Shown here: piece after piece, positions 9,826 through 20,186 of the stretch | Position numbering within the stretch: position 1 is the stretch's first letter | How the letters are laid out: the number at the start of each line of letters is the position of its first letter | Assembly (NCBI GenBank): GCA_037178675.1 | Contig: JAYMGJ010000412.1 | Location: 1-39,168, forward strand | DNA length: 39,168 nt | Origin: Scleroderma bovista | Taxonomy: Eukaryota; Basidiomycota; Agaricomycetes; Boletales; Sclerodermataceae | Reading direction: 5' to 3' | Made by a program: the position numbers and the translations under genes | Notes under the pieces: generated by a model | The model's input: the letters and a program-made list of their open reading frames with translations, nothing else | Database searches by the model: none | What the model was told of the DNA's origin: nothing

Positions 9826-11582
9826 ATGGCAGTTCGTGGAATATGGACGGTGTGTGAACTTGTACTCGGTACAGCTTGGTGTTTGACTCGTGCACCACCC
9901 CCAGGCTGTTGTACCAGCAGCCCGGCATTGCTCTCTCAGTGAACTTGCAGTCAAGGAGGGCTTGCATGGGCCATGGAATCAGACAGATCCTCCTCGTATT
10001 CTGTGGGTTGGGTTTGATGCTAGGTAAGGTGCCCATTCTCTCACTTGCCTACCTTTTTCATCTGATGATGATTGCTTCTCAGTTTGTGGGTGCATCAGCT
10101 CACCAATGTGTTCACATGGCATAGTGCTGGCACTGGAGGGTCACCTGAAACCCGGACCATATTTGGGCGTCTCATGAACCTCTCGGAAATGGCAATCCAT
10201 GCATATTTTGTTTTTGAAGGTCCCGATTGTCCGCAGCTCACCAGAGAGTTTGAGCTGCCAATGGGTCCGGTGGATCTCACTCGGCATTTCAAAGAACTAC
10301 TTGGATTGTTTGGCTTTCGCTGGCATGTGGTAAGTTGCCTGCTTCATTGTCTTCCATGCAACCAGTTGAATTGCCCAGGCTCCAGGCGAGGCACAAGCAG
10401 AGCTTGCACAACTTAACTTGCAGGGTCATCTTGATGCCATGATGTCATGCGAAGGTGATGCATTTTTGTTCAGCGCAACGAGTGTGTTGCGGAGGTAAGC
10501 ATGACACTTTCCCCCCTGTGCTGCCTTCACCCTACTGTTGATAAACACTCAGGGCACCTCGGCCCCGCTTGGATGATGGTGTGGAAGTCTACACAGCAGA
10601 TGCTGTGAGGCACGGTGCTAACCTTTCGAGAGGGGGACTCCTTCTAATTGCACTTATGTGCAGAGGGGATTATGGTGTAAGTGCAAGCCTTTCTCATTGC
10701 ACCCCATTCATTTCTTTTTCTTTTTATCTTTATCTTTTTTGGTCGCTCAGAAGTTCATTGCTATGCTCAACAGAAGGGGATCCCGGGGTGTGGTCTTGAT
10801 GTCCCTTTCTGGTTGTCGGACTATGGATTTGGTGATAGGCTTCTGCAGGCAGTCATGAGTCTTCCATGTGTTGAGTTCATGGTGTATAGTGCACAGTGGT
10901 GTCACGACCTCTGTGAGATCCTTTGCACCGACCCTTGTGGCCTCTTGCAGCAAAGCTGCCACCAGCTTGCCAACACGATCAAGAAAGAGACAGATCTCAC
11001 GGACTTCCCCAATCCTGCCGTCATCGCGGCATATCTCAATCCCACTACTTCGTGGTCGACAGGCAGGGAGGTGTTTGTCAGTCCAGTTACATCTCGCCAA
11101 CCTGACCTGTCGGCCATTGCTGACTTCTGCATCTGCCACTTCTCCTGGCCATTGGATGACTTGCCACACAAGCTAACGAAGGTGTGTGTTGATGCAATCA
11201 CTCGTGCCCTTCTCCAGGTAAGCGGGTTCTTGCCTCTTGCTTGGGTGTCCGGTCAGGATTTAGCTCATCCAAACTCCAGATGCCAGGAAAGATTGACCTG
11301 ACGCTTGATCTCTCCATCATGTCCTTCAAGCACCAGCCAACTTCCGCCCTGCACTTTGACCAGTGCACTGTTTCTGTACCCAAGTGCCTCCTTTCTGGGA
11401 TGGCGGACATCAAGGGCCCTGCCTGTGACACCTTCTGTGTGGCCATTCCAGCAGTGGTCATTGAGTGTTCGCGTCCAGACCTCATACAAAGTGGAACTGT
11501 CTGTGAGACTGAAGTTTGCTCAGGGGATCGAGGGAACACATCTGCACACTCAGTCATTGACCTCACTGGTGACTCGGACTAG
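9826..11582 (+). CDS. XPG/Rad2-family nuclease, GEN1/Yen1-like
   Basis: Seven exons by my model: 9826-9868, 9918-10023, 10083-10329, 10379-10494, 10553-10676, 10774-11217 and 11280-11582. They join in frame to 460 residues with no stop. The N-terminal nuclease domain starts MAVRGIW, contains GFDASLW (D48) and FVFEGP (E95). The internal domain has APGEAQAE (E136, Q138), SCEGD (E157, D159) and GDYG (D210), followed by a helix-hairpin-helix start GIPGCG. In GEN1 the metal ligands are D, E, E, E, D, D, D; here the third E is Q and the first D of the later pair is E, so activity may be altered. The family cleaves branched DNA such as Holliday junctions. The C-terminus VIDLTGDSD resembles a SUMO-interacting motif. 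The gene is co-directional with the recombinase downstream. The exon 7 acceptor is the least certain junction. Confidence 0.8.
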
Positions 11583-11726
11583 TAAATTGAGACGAATGTA
11601 ATTACTACAGCCTCTGATGTCCTGTTACAAGTCTGTGTACTGTCTGGCTACATACTAGCTTCGTGTTTTTCCGATGATGATGCAAATGTGAAACATGGCC
11701 CTACTACCACTATGATATAATGTTTC

Positions 11727-13017
11727 TGTCAAAACCGGTTCTCCTCAGCGATCTTACTAGGAGGTCCAGAGGTGCAGGGAACTAATGAGGAGGTAAGTCC
11801 AGACACTAGTAGGTGCTAGTTAGTGTGGAGAGTCAAGTCCGGGTCAAACGAATGAAGTCCAGGCACTAGAGAAGCACAGGGAGTAAGTCCAGACCGCGGG
11901 AAAGTGGTCTGGAGTTGAGCGCAGCTCGTCCGGAGCAAAGGACATCCCAGAGGTGGGATAAGTCCTGAGAGGTCTAGCATCGAGTCTGGGACAGAGGTGG
12001 CTTTTGCCCTCGTGCAAGTAGGAGACTTGCTAGGATCGGACATAGGACCAAGGGGACGAGATAGGACGGAGGCCAGAGTTGGCCGGAGTTCAGGAGAACA
12101 AGATGGGATTAGGAGAGCATGGTGGGTAGTACAGAGTGGGGAGTATCTTAGTCAAGATTTGATCTAAGGATCTACTAGGCCGGAGTACGGTAGTTTATAT
12201 AGTAATGAGAACTAGGGTGAGTACATACGGTGACAAGTAAACACCTTAGTTGGGACAAGGGATGGAGCAGAAGCAGACAGGAAAATAAACCAGGTACAAG
12301 AAAATAAAGCAGGGACAGGAAAATAAACCGGAGCGGAAGCAGAAACGGGGAACTAGGATTACAGGGATGACGGAGCAGATGCAGGGACAAGTAGGTAAAG
12401 GGAACTAGGTCGGAAGAGGACAAGTAAGGGTTGGAGGTGGACTTAACTAATGTTAAGTCCAGAGCGATGTCCAGGACCGGAGGAAGCGGGACCGGAGGAA
12501 GTGCACAACCGGAGGAAGTGCACAACCGGAGGAAGTGCACAACCGGAGGAAGTGCACAACCGGAGGAAGTGCAAGAGCGGAGGGAGTGCACAGGTGGAGG
12601 AAGGGCGGAGTAGCCGGAGGAAGGTCTGGAGTTGGACATGGAAATGTCCAAGGCCATTGGTTGACCTATCAGAGGGAGTGGAGCAGAACAGGAGCAGACC
12701 TGAGCCGGAGTTGGATGTACCAGCCGGAGTTGGGCTAGGTCGCAGACCAGACAAAGGGAGTGGCCGGACTGAAACCAGAGTAGCGACTAATGGTAGGTAC
12801 AGGTCTGACATGGAGGAGTTAGACCGTGGATCTGTCTAGAGGAAGACAGGGGTTAGTCCTGAGGTGGAGATGGACATAGTGACCGGAGTTGAGCTGGAGT
12901 GCAGCGGTGGGGCTGGAGATGGCCAGACTAGATCTGGAGTTGCGTCTATGCCTAAGGAGTGGTCAGGCGGGCCAGGGTTAGACCGGAGTTGCGACTGGGA
13001 AAAGTATGGATATGACA
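11727..13017 (+). mobile_element. Family B solo LTR, copy 2 (1291 bp)
   Basis: Ends are TGTCAAAACCGGTTCTCC and GGATATGACA, with a perfect 5-bp duplication GTTTC (11722-11726 and 13018-13022). It is highly similar along its length to 3292-4560. It sits in the spacer between the nuclease and recombinase genes, ending 93 bases before the recombinase ATG, so it may have displaced that promoter. Confidence 0.88.
12501..12568 (+). repeat. 17-bp tandem repeat, four exact units, inside family B LTR
   Basis: Four identical units of GTGCACAACCGGAGGAA. The LTR copy at 3292 lacks this expansion, and the extra 68 bases account for most of the length difference between the copies. Confidence 0.9.
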
Positions 13018-13110
13018 GTTTCCGTGAAGTGTCAGCTGTCTTTGTGCTGTTTGCCAGCTGCATCTGCGAGCCCCTTGTTCCTCCCCAAGCCAAGAAACCA
13101 CACTGACCTG

Positions 13111-15835
13111 ATGGCCAGGCAGAAGGCATCAGCCAAATGCTCTCCCAAGGAAGAGAAGGAGAAGAGCTCCACATCTGGTGACTCAGACCAGTCCCAATGG
13201 CAGGAAGCAGTCAGGGTCCAAGAAGCTGGGAAGCAGAAGTACCGGCAGGCAGAGAACACGAGCAAGGCATATGCTGGCCATGTCACCCGAGGACAGAAAT
13301 GGCTGGCCAGCCACTTTGCCTCGGAAGCGCACAATGATGCCCCAGGGAGACAGCCGTCCCAGGCAACCAATGGTGGTGAGGAGGTCTATAAAGACCCAGC
13401 TTTCCAGGATGCATTTGCGAGCGTCCCGAATCAGTGTTCAGACAAGGCACTCTCCCTTTATCTTTCCTGGAAGGGATTCCAGGAAGGTCAGGGCCAGAGC
13501 ACAGTTGAAGGAATTTGCGCGGCCTTCAAATCATATTGGGACAATGCATAAGTCCCAAGTCATTTTCAGCTCTTGAAAGAATTGAAACCGACTCACTGTT
13601 GATTGATTTCATCAGCGGCGACACATTTCGTGGCAGGTGGCATTGCAATGATGTGAATGGTCGGTACGAGGGGAACCCGACACTGTCTGCTGAAGTCAAC
13701 GACATGATGGCTTCAGTAAAGCACAAGATCAATTCTCAAGGCATGGAGAGAACCCATTCAAGTGCAATGAGCAGGGAATATGCCAAACAAATCCTGACCT
13801 GGTCAAAAAAACAGTGTCCAGAGCTTGCATCTGCATTTCAGTACGTCTTACGCACGTTGCAGGGCTTGCCGTGCAAGGGACCAAATATGGAGGTGTGGAC
13901 ATCTGTCACACGACACTTGGAGCAGCTGGCTTTCAGTGCCGCTGCATGGATATTATGGACAAGGTATGTACATACCTGAAGCACTCCTATTGGCACATGA
14001 ATTTGGTGCGACGTGACATTAATTCCTGTCAACAGGAACTTTGAGCTCTTAAAGCTCAAGCAAGATGACATCAAGATTGACTTGGATGCTGCCCACTTGA
14101 TTGATGGAATACTCATCAAGTACCTGCAGGGCGAAGCAAGTTCATTCACATTCGACAATCTGAATGTCTACTTTGAAGTCCACCTGTCGAACCACAAGGG
14201 GTGGCAGAAGAAAGTTGACCAAGGAGCACGAGAAGTTGATCTGCACAGTAAGTCCATCATTTCCCGACTTTGTCCTACCTTTGTTCCTGATGCTCTTCAT
14301 TGTGTTAGGTAACTGGTACAAAATCTATCCACGTCCAGATATAGGCTCCGCATGTGATGTGTTCCTATGGATCCTCCTCTGGATCAAATGGGTGGAAATG
14401 TTTCACCTTGGCCGTCCCATGAAGGGGACTGACTTTGTGTTCCCTGCAGTGGGCACAAACAGCATCCTGTGCCCAGGGGAGTCTCTTACCCATGATACAA
14501 TCCAGAAATGGATTGGGGAGAGTGTAGCTGGGGCCAAGATCTCTGGATCCTTCTCCACACACTGCTTCCGCCATGGTGGGGTGCAATTTTGGTTCATGTA
14601 TGCTCTGATTGGACAGCAGTGGACCCTAGTGAGGGTTCAATGGTGGGGTGGCTGGGCTGATGGTGAGGGGGTACGTTGTTTTCGCCTTTTTCCGATCTCA
14701 GGCATCAAATTGCCTTAAATTAAACCAAACTCCACCAGGTTTTACAGCATGACACCCTCATGCGTTATCTCCTCAATGAACTTCATTGCTATGAAAACAA
14801 CCATAGTGATGCACTTGGGCCAGCTTCCCGAGAAGCCACCCTCTCGCTTGCTGGGGAAGCAGCACTTGCACGTCCAGCAACGACAGAGGAGCTCCGTGCA
14901 GTTCATGCGTCCATAAATGCGGGAATGCAAAGGTTGGAAACCACCATCACAGGCGATCTCTGTCAGACTCTCAGTGACATGGGCAATCGTATCCAGTCCC
15001 TCGCTGACCATGTTGACCATTCACCGCAATGCTGCTCACCGCTAGTGATAACACAGCCCTCTGCGTGTCTGCCTGTGGCAGTGACACTGACAGGTAGTAA
15101 GTGGAAGTTTTCAGTTCTACATTTCGTCCTGCGTAATTGTTGCATGCTGCCACGATCTGACCTCGACCCTTCCCTTGATAGGTGGCACACAGCTCCCTTT
15201 CCCACTGCAGTCGTCCGCTGCTCAAGTGGCGCACTGCTTGCCGATGACAACCCCCAGTGCAGCACCCCGGAGAACAAACATCAAGTTTCCCTTGCAGCCC
15301 CCTTGCCAAGTCTCACACGCACCAAAGACAACCGCTGGTTGCATGCCACCCACCAAAGGGCTGGTAATTCCAGACGTACTGGTCAAGCATCCAGACGGGA
15401 CGAAGACACCAAAGGAGGAGGCCTGGAAGGACATTGTTCGGCACTGGACAGAGGGCGAGCCACACCTCAGCCTGGACAGACCCCTCAGGGATTGGTCTCC
15501 ATCTGATCTTCGTGGGCCCAACCGCCCATTGAAGGCCAAGCATCACAACCGCAGCGTGATTGCAACCGAATTCCTTGATCAGTAAGTCGGTCGGTGATCC
15601 CTCACTTTGCACCTCTAACCCGCGTCTCTCCCATTACTATCAACGCACCAGCTATGGAGGAGATGAAGCTGCCTTTGTCCAGGCTTATCACACTGCCATC
15701 CGGCATGGCCACCACCAGCTGTTGAAGGCGATCAAGGCTGTCCATGTACAACGCAGCACTATCATCAAGCATGGCCCTTACCGCCAACGCCGCCAACAGT
15801 CCACCAGCTTGGTGGTCGCACTGGTCGCTGCGTAG
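13111..15835 (+). CDS. Tyrosine recombinase, Crypton-like, with one mutated splice donor
   Basis: Seven exons: 13111-13547, 13616-13963, 14036-14247, 14309-14670, 14748-15096, 15182-15581 and 15652-15835. They keep one frame to a 763-residue product. Recombinase signatures are R262 in WTRNFEL, HCFRHGG with H417 and R420 (the HxxR box), WWGGW at 444-448, and a candidate nucleophile Y460 in LMRYLL. Near residues 645-720, AWKDIVRHW, PLRDW and HHNRSVIATEF resemble the GCR1_C-type DNA-binding region of Crypton recombinases (from memory of the family). Coiled-coil-like sequence with ITGDLCQTLSDMGNRIQSL lies between. The first intron would start ATAAGT instead of GTAAGT; unspliced, the frame stops at residue 147. 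The other five introns are canonical. A family B LTR ends 93 bases upstream. Confidence 0.78.
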
Positions 15836-17200
15836 TACGACCACTTCCCCCTCAGCACATGTGTCTAGTAATCTCTCATCGCCTCCCTCATTGGCAGACA
15901 TTTGTCTCGCCCGCCGCCTACACTGCATCAAGTCTTTTTCGTCTCATTCGTCTCGCCTCGCCTCGCCAATCCCTTCACCTTTGCCCCACCTTTCTTTCTC
16001 CTTCTTTTTGGTTCTTTCCCGCCCCCTCCCCCCATAATTCTTTGATTTGGATTCTTTAATTCGGCGGTGCATGCCATTTTTCATCTTGTGCTTCGTGCCC
16101 GTGTCCCGTGCTTCGTCTCTCTCTCTTCGTGTCGTCGTTAGTACTAACACGCCTACCGCTGCATCAACTACCATACATACACGTTTCATCCGCTAGTACT
16201 ACTACTAGGTACGACGACTATTTGGCCTCACCCCCGTCATTGCTAACGCTCTCCTACCGCTGCATTGACTACTGTACACACCCAAAGTTTGTAAAGTTTG
16301 TCGGGACCTCGCCCCACCCCCCCAGCACCCAGCACTGCAGTAGAATTAAATTTTACTGCACCGATCACGTGCACGTTCGTGATGTGACAGCCGTGGGGGG
16401 GTGGTCCCTGCCGCTGGGGGGTCCGTGCCATCAGTGATGTCACGACCCTCCCTGCTGGCCTCAAAGCGGTAACAACATCCCGTTCACCCCCCCCAGTCCT
16501 GCCCCATTTGGGCAGGGCCACCGCACCGCCACTGTAAACTTTTCAGCATAAGTAACTTGTAGGTTTCCTGATGTAGGATTTTACCCACTTATGTTTTATC
16601 CTCTACTCTTATCAAAGAGACTTTCAAACCTACCTTTGGTAACCCACTTCAAGTTTGAACCAACTAACAAGAGTGAGTTTGTAACTTTGTTATCATTCTT
16701 GTTAGGCCTGCTGTGCTTGCCCAGTGTCTACACTCATCAGCAAACCAGCCCTTCCCTATACAGTGCCACACAGACTTGTACAGAGTCACAGAGCTCACAG
16801 AAAGGTTCCCACTAATACAGAGCTTCACAGAGTGCACAGAGTCTGTACTGCTCTGTACAGACCTATACAAACACCTTCCATTTGTACAGGTCTAGTGTTT
16901 CCGAGACTAGCACAAGGGCTATACACTAGGATTGACAATAATGCCATTACCATACTCTTTCAAACTCTTATAGCACTCCAAATACTAGCATATAAAGCAA
17001 CAAATATATTAGCAATTACTAACTACTACATACATGGTGTAGTTAGAGACACTACATAATATAATCCTAATCACAACTACCCACTCAAAGCAATTAACCT
17101 ATATGAAAGTTGAGTTAGTGACAAGCTAGATCAAGGGAGACAAACTACTTACAGAGTTGAAAGTGATTGTCAATTTCCGGCAGGCTAATAGCCTCTAGTG
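15836..17200. other. Downstream flank without a recognised gene
   Basis: C/T-rich sequence with GTCTCGCCTCGCC repeats (15930-15970) and a run of C and G homopolymers (16310-16500). A short hairpin CTGCCCCATTTGGGCAG lies near 16499. From about 16750 to 16900 the motif TACAGAG/CTCTGTA recurs in both orientations, including TCTGTACTGCTCTGTACAGA. It recurs again near 19470-19520 beyond the large inverted repeat. No protein similarity was seen. Confidence 0.45.
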
Positions 17201-17204
17201 GTGT

Positions 17205-17400
17205 TTGACCATAGTCAAATAACCTATAAGTACCATTATTAGACAAGGTAACATGTAAAGCTTACCTTTAGTTCCGGCACTAACATTTGTTGTGTAGTCA
17301 AATAACCTATTAGTAGCATTGTTAGACAAGTTAATATGTTGTGGTAGTAGGAAACTTACCATTAGCTCCGGCACTAACCTTTGTTGTGTTGAGCCCACTC
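17205..17400. repeat. Two-unit direct repeat (~80-100 bp)
   Basis: TAGTCAAATAACCTAT begins a unit at 17213 and again at 17295. Both continue through ATTAGACAAG and end with TCCGGCACTAAC followed by TTTGTTGTG. Differences are small indels and substitutions. Confidence 0.7.
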
Positions 17401-17580
17401 CTACATAGTAGGAAAAGGCATCTGTTTGGTCAAGTTTGCCATGTTGCGCAAGAGGTGTGACAAACAGTGTCCACAATATTGCATTTTTGGCATTTTTGGG
17501 CACTTAGTCAAATTTTGGACACACAGTGGCAGTACCAACTACCAACTGGTACTACACTTTTGCTACACACAATTATACTA

Positions 17581-17918
17581 CGCATTTTTGGTAATCAGCA
17601 CTACAACACAAACACTACACAACTACTCCGCATTTTTGGTAATTAACACTACAACACAAACACAACACAATTACTACGCATTTTTGGTAATCAAGACTAC
17701 ACTACAAACACTAAACAACACATCCTAATTGATACTACACATTTTTGGTAATCAACTCTACAACACAAACACAACACAACATTTCCTAATTGTTACTACG
17801 CATTTTTGGTAATCAACACTACAATACAAACACTACATAACATTCTCTAATTGATACTACGCATTTTGGTAATCAACACTACAATACAAACACTACACAA
17901 TATTTCCTAATGGATACT
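17581..17918 (+). repeat. Tandem repeat, six units of 48-61 bp
   Basis: Units begin CGCATTTTTGGTAATCA (or close variants) at 17581, 17629, 17677, 17738, 17799 and 17860. The first two intervals are 48 bases and the later ones 61, because units 3-6 carry an extra TCCTAATTGATACTA-type segment. The array runs directly into the inverted satellite at about 17918. Confidence 0.85.
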
Positions 17919-18677
17919 ACACATTTTTTGTACACACTTTACTACACTTTGACTACACTTTTTGTACACTTTTCACTACACTTTACTACGCTTTTACTAC
18001 GCTTTTTTGAGCACTTTTACTATGCTTTTTTGGAACACTTTACTACACTTTCACTACACTTTCACTACGCTTTTTGGTACACTTTTACTATACTTTTGAT
18101 TACACTTTTTACTACGCTTTTACTACGCTTTTTTGTACACTTTTACTACACTTTTTACTACACTTTTTGGTATACTTTGACCACACTTTACTATGCTTTT
18201 TTGTACACTTTTACTACACTTTTTACTACACTTTTTGGTATACTTTAACTACACTTTTACTACGCTTTTTTGTACACTTTTACTACACTTTTACTAAACT
18301 TTTGACTACACTTTTGACTACACTTTTACTACACTTTTTTGTAAACTTTTACTACACTTTTGGCTACACTTTTGACTACACTTTTTTGTACACTTTTACT
18401 ACACTTTTGACTACACTTCTGACTACACTTTTACTACACTTTTGAATACACTTTTACTACGCTTTTTTGTACATTTTTACTACATTTTTACTACACTTTT
18501 GACTACACTTTTGATTACCCTTTTTTGTACACTTTTACTACACTTTTACTACACTTTTTTGTCCACTTTTACTACACTTTTGACTACACTTTTGAATACA
18601 CTTTTTTGTACACTTTAACTACACTTTTTACTATGCTTTTACTATGCTTTTTTGTACACTTTTACTACACTTTTTGT
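17918..18677 (+). repeat. Left arm of a giant inverted satellite
   Basis: About 760 bp built from ACTACACTTTTG-type monomers of 10-12 bases. They are organised into higher-order units such as TACTACGCTTTTTTGTACAC followed by several ACTACACTTTTGACTACAC copies. The same order reappears in reverse complement at 18826-19440. Long open frames here (Tyr/Thr/Phe/Leu-rich) are repeat artefacts. Confidence 0.92.
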
Positions 18678-18688
18678 AAATTGATTAT

Positions 18689-18808
18689 GTTGAGTAGTGT
18701 AGTCACAATTAGGTTAAGAAGGGTAGTCATGATTAGGTTAAGAAGTGTAGTCATTATTAGATTAAGTAGCATAGTTATGATTAGGGTAAGTGGCATAGTC
18801 ATGACTGG
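18689..18808 (+). repeat. 24-bp tandem repeat in the palindrome spacer (five units)
   Basis: Five units of exactly 24 bases start at 18689, 18713, 18737, 18761 and 18785. The consensus is close to GTTAAGAAGTGTAGTCATGA followed by TTAG, with 1-5 changes per unit. The spacer between the two palindrome arms is almost entirely this array. Confidence 0.85.
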
Positions 18809-18825
18809 GCTAACAAGTGCACCCC

Positions 18826-19440
18826 AAAGTGTAGTAAAAGTGTACAAAAAAGTGTAGTAAAGTGTAGTAAAAGTGTAGTCAAAAGTGTAGTAAAAGTGTA
18901 GTCAAAAGTGTAGTAAAAGTGTACAAAAAAGTGTAATCAAAAGTGTAGTCAAAAGTGTAGTAAAAGTGTACAAAAAAGTGTAGTAAAAGTGTATTCAAAA
19001 GTGTAGTAAAGGTGTACAAAAAAGTGTAGTAAAAAGTGTAGTAAAAGTGTACAAAAAAGCGTAGTAAAAGTGTAGTAAAAGTGTAGTCAAAAGTGTAGTC
19101 AGAAGTGTAGTAAAAGTGTACAAAAAAGTGTAGTAAAAGTGTAGTCAAAAGTGTAGTAAAAGTGTACAAAAAAGCGTAGTAAAAGTGTAGTAAAAGTGTA
19201 GCCAAAAGTGTAGTCAAAAGTGTGGTAAAAGTGTACAAAAAAGCATAGTAAAAGTGTATTCAAAAGTGTAGTCAAAAGTGTAGTAAAAGTGTACAAAAAA
19301 GTGTAGTAAAAGTGTACAAAAAAGCGTAGTAAAGGTGTAGTAAAAGTGTAGTCAAAAGTGTAGTCAAAAGTATAGTAAAAGTGTACAAAAAAGCGTAGTA
19401 AAAGTGTATTTAAAAGTGTAGTCAAAAGTGTAGTAAAGGT
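18826..19440 (-). repeat. Right arm of the giant inverted satellite
   Basis: Reverse-complement counterpart of 17918-18677, reading GTGTAGTAAAAGTGTACAAA on the + strand. About 615 bp, so the left arm is somewhat longer. With a spacer near 150 bases the arms could fold into a hairpin of several hundred pairs. Confidence 0.92.
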
Positions 19441-19958
19441 GTAGCAATAGTGTCAGTAGTTAGGAATTTACAGAGTTGTACAGAGTTGATGAGTCTGTAC
19501 AGGCTGTACAGACCTGTACACAAGTCATGTGGTCTGTAGTGTCTGTAGCCCAAAAGTGCTGTTTTGCTGATGCTTGGGTAGTGCCTCCCATTACACACTT
19601 CATTGACAGTTTACACTGGGTGCATGTGCGACTTCAACAAGGGGAATGGCAATGGTGGTGACACAGCAGCCAGAGCTCCACAGCAACAGATGACAACAAA
19701 TTAGTTAGATTGCATAGGTAAAATACAAGAATATATACAGATTTTGTCCCCCTAAAAACTCCAGGAGCTTCTAGTGAGTGATGTAAAACCCTCAATGAAC
19801 CCTCCTAGTATGATGCCACCAATCTCACCCAATAGACCCAAGAGACCGGCACGAGGGATTGGTGAGGGATGTAATACCCTCAGTGCACCTTCCCCGCAAC
19901 ATTGATCGGGCTCAATAGACTGCCATCAGGGGCACTCAACCATTTCTGGAATTGGCAG
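19441..19958. other. Flank between palindrome and gypsy element
   Basis: Contains a GTACAG-rich cluster near 19470-19520 (for example GTCTGTACAGGCTGTACAGA). A direct repeat GTGAG-GATGTAA-ACCCTCA-TG-ACC occurs near 19774 and 19862, 88 bases apart. No gene recognised. Confidence 0.45.
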
Positions 19959-20168
19959 TGTAGTGGGGGAGTCTGCGAGAGGCGTGCAGAGAGCAGGAGA
20001 GTGCAGGGGTAGAGCATAGGGGCAGTAGAAGGGGTGGCAGGGGGCAGAGTGTTTGAGGTCTGAGCCTGGGGTCAGCAGCATGGCAGTACAGTAGTGGACA
20101 CATCATCACCATCATCAGCAGCACCAGGCATAGGGCAGGTTGGCAGAGTTCCCACACTGGTGTGTCCA
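19959..20168 (+). repeat. 5' LTR of the gypsy element
   Basis: 210 bases, TG...CA ends. Most differences from the 3' LTR are transitions, with A or T on this side and G or C on the other, as expected if this copy suffered C-to-T type decay. Confidence 0.9.
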
Positions 20169-20170
20169 TC

Positions 20171-20186
20171 TGGTGATGAGAGCAGG
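20171..20186 (+). promoter_or_regulatory. Candidate primer-binding site
   Basis: TGGTGATGAGAGCAGG begins two bases after the 5' LTR. TGG is the complement of a tRNA 3' CCA, and the rest loosely resembles the common TGGTATCAGAGC-type primer-binding sites. The tRNA was not identified. Confidence 0.45.

Noticed and set aside
13814..14044. Alternative frame through the recombinase second exon using a 22-nt intron
   Set aside because: 22 nt is too short for a spliceosomal intron, and the direct frame preserves family motifs.
17581..17918. CRISPR-like array
   Set aside because: The intervening DNA is itself repeated, there is no leader or cas gene, and the genome is eukaryotic.
18074..18445. Long open frames rich in Thr, Leu, Phe and Tyr within the satellite, on both strands
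   Set aside because: They are translations of short tandem monomers lacking stop triplets; no start context or family similarity.
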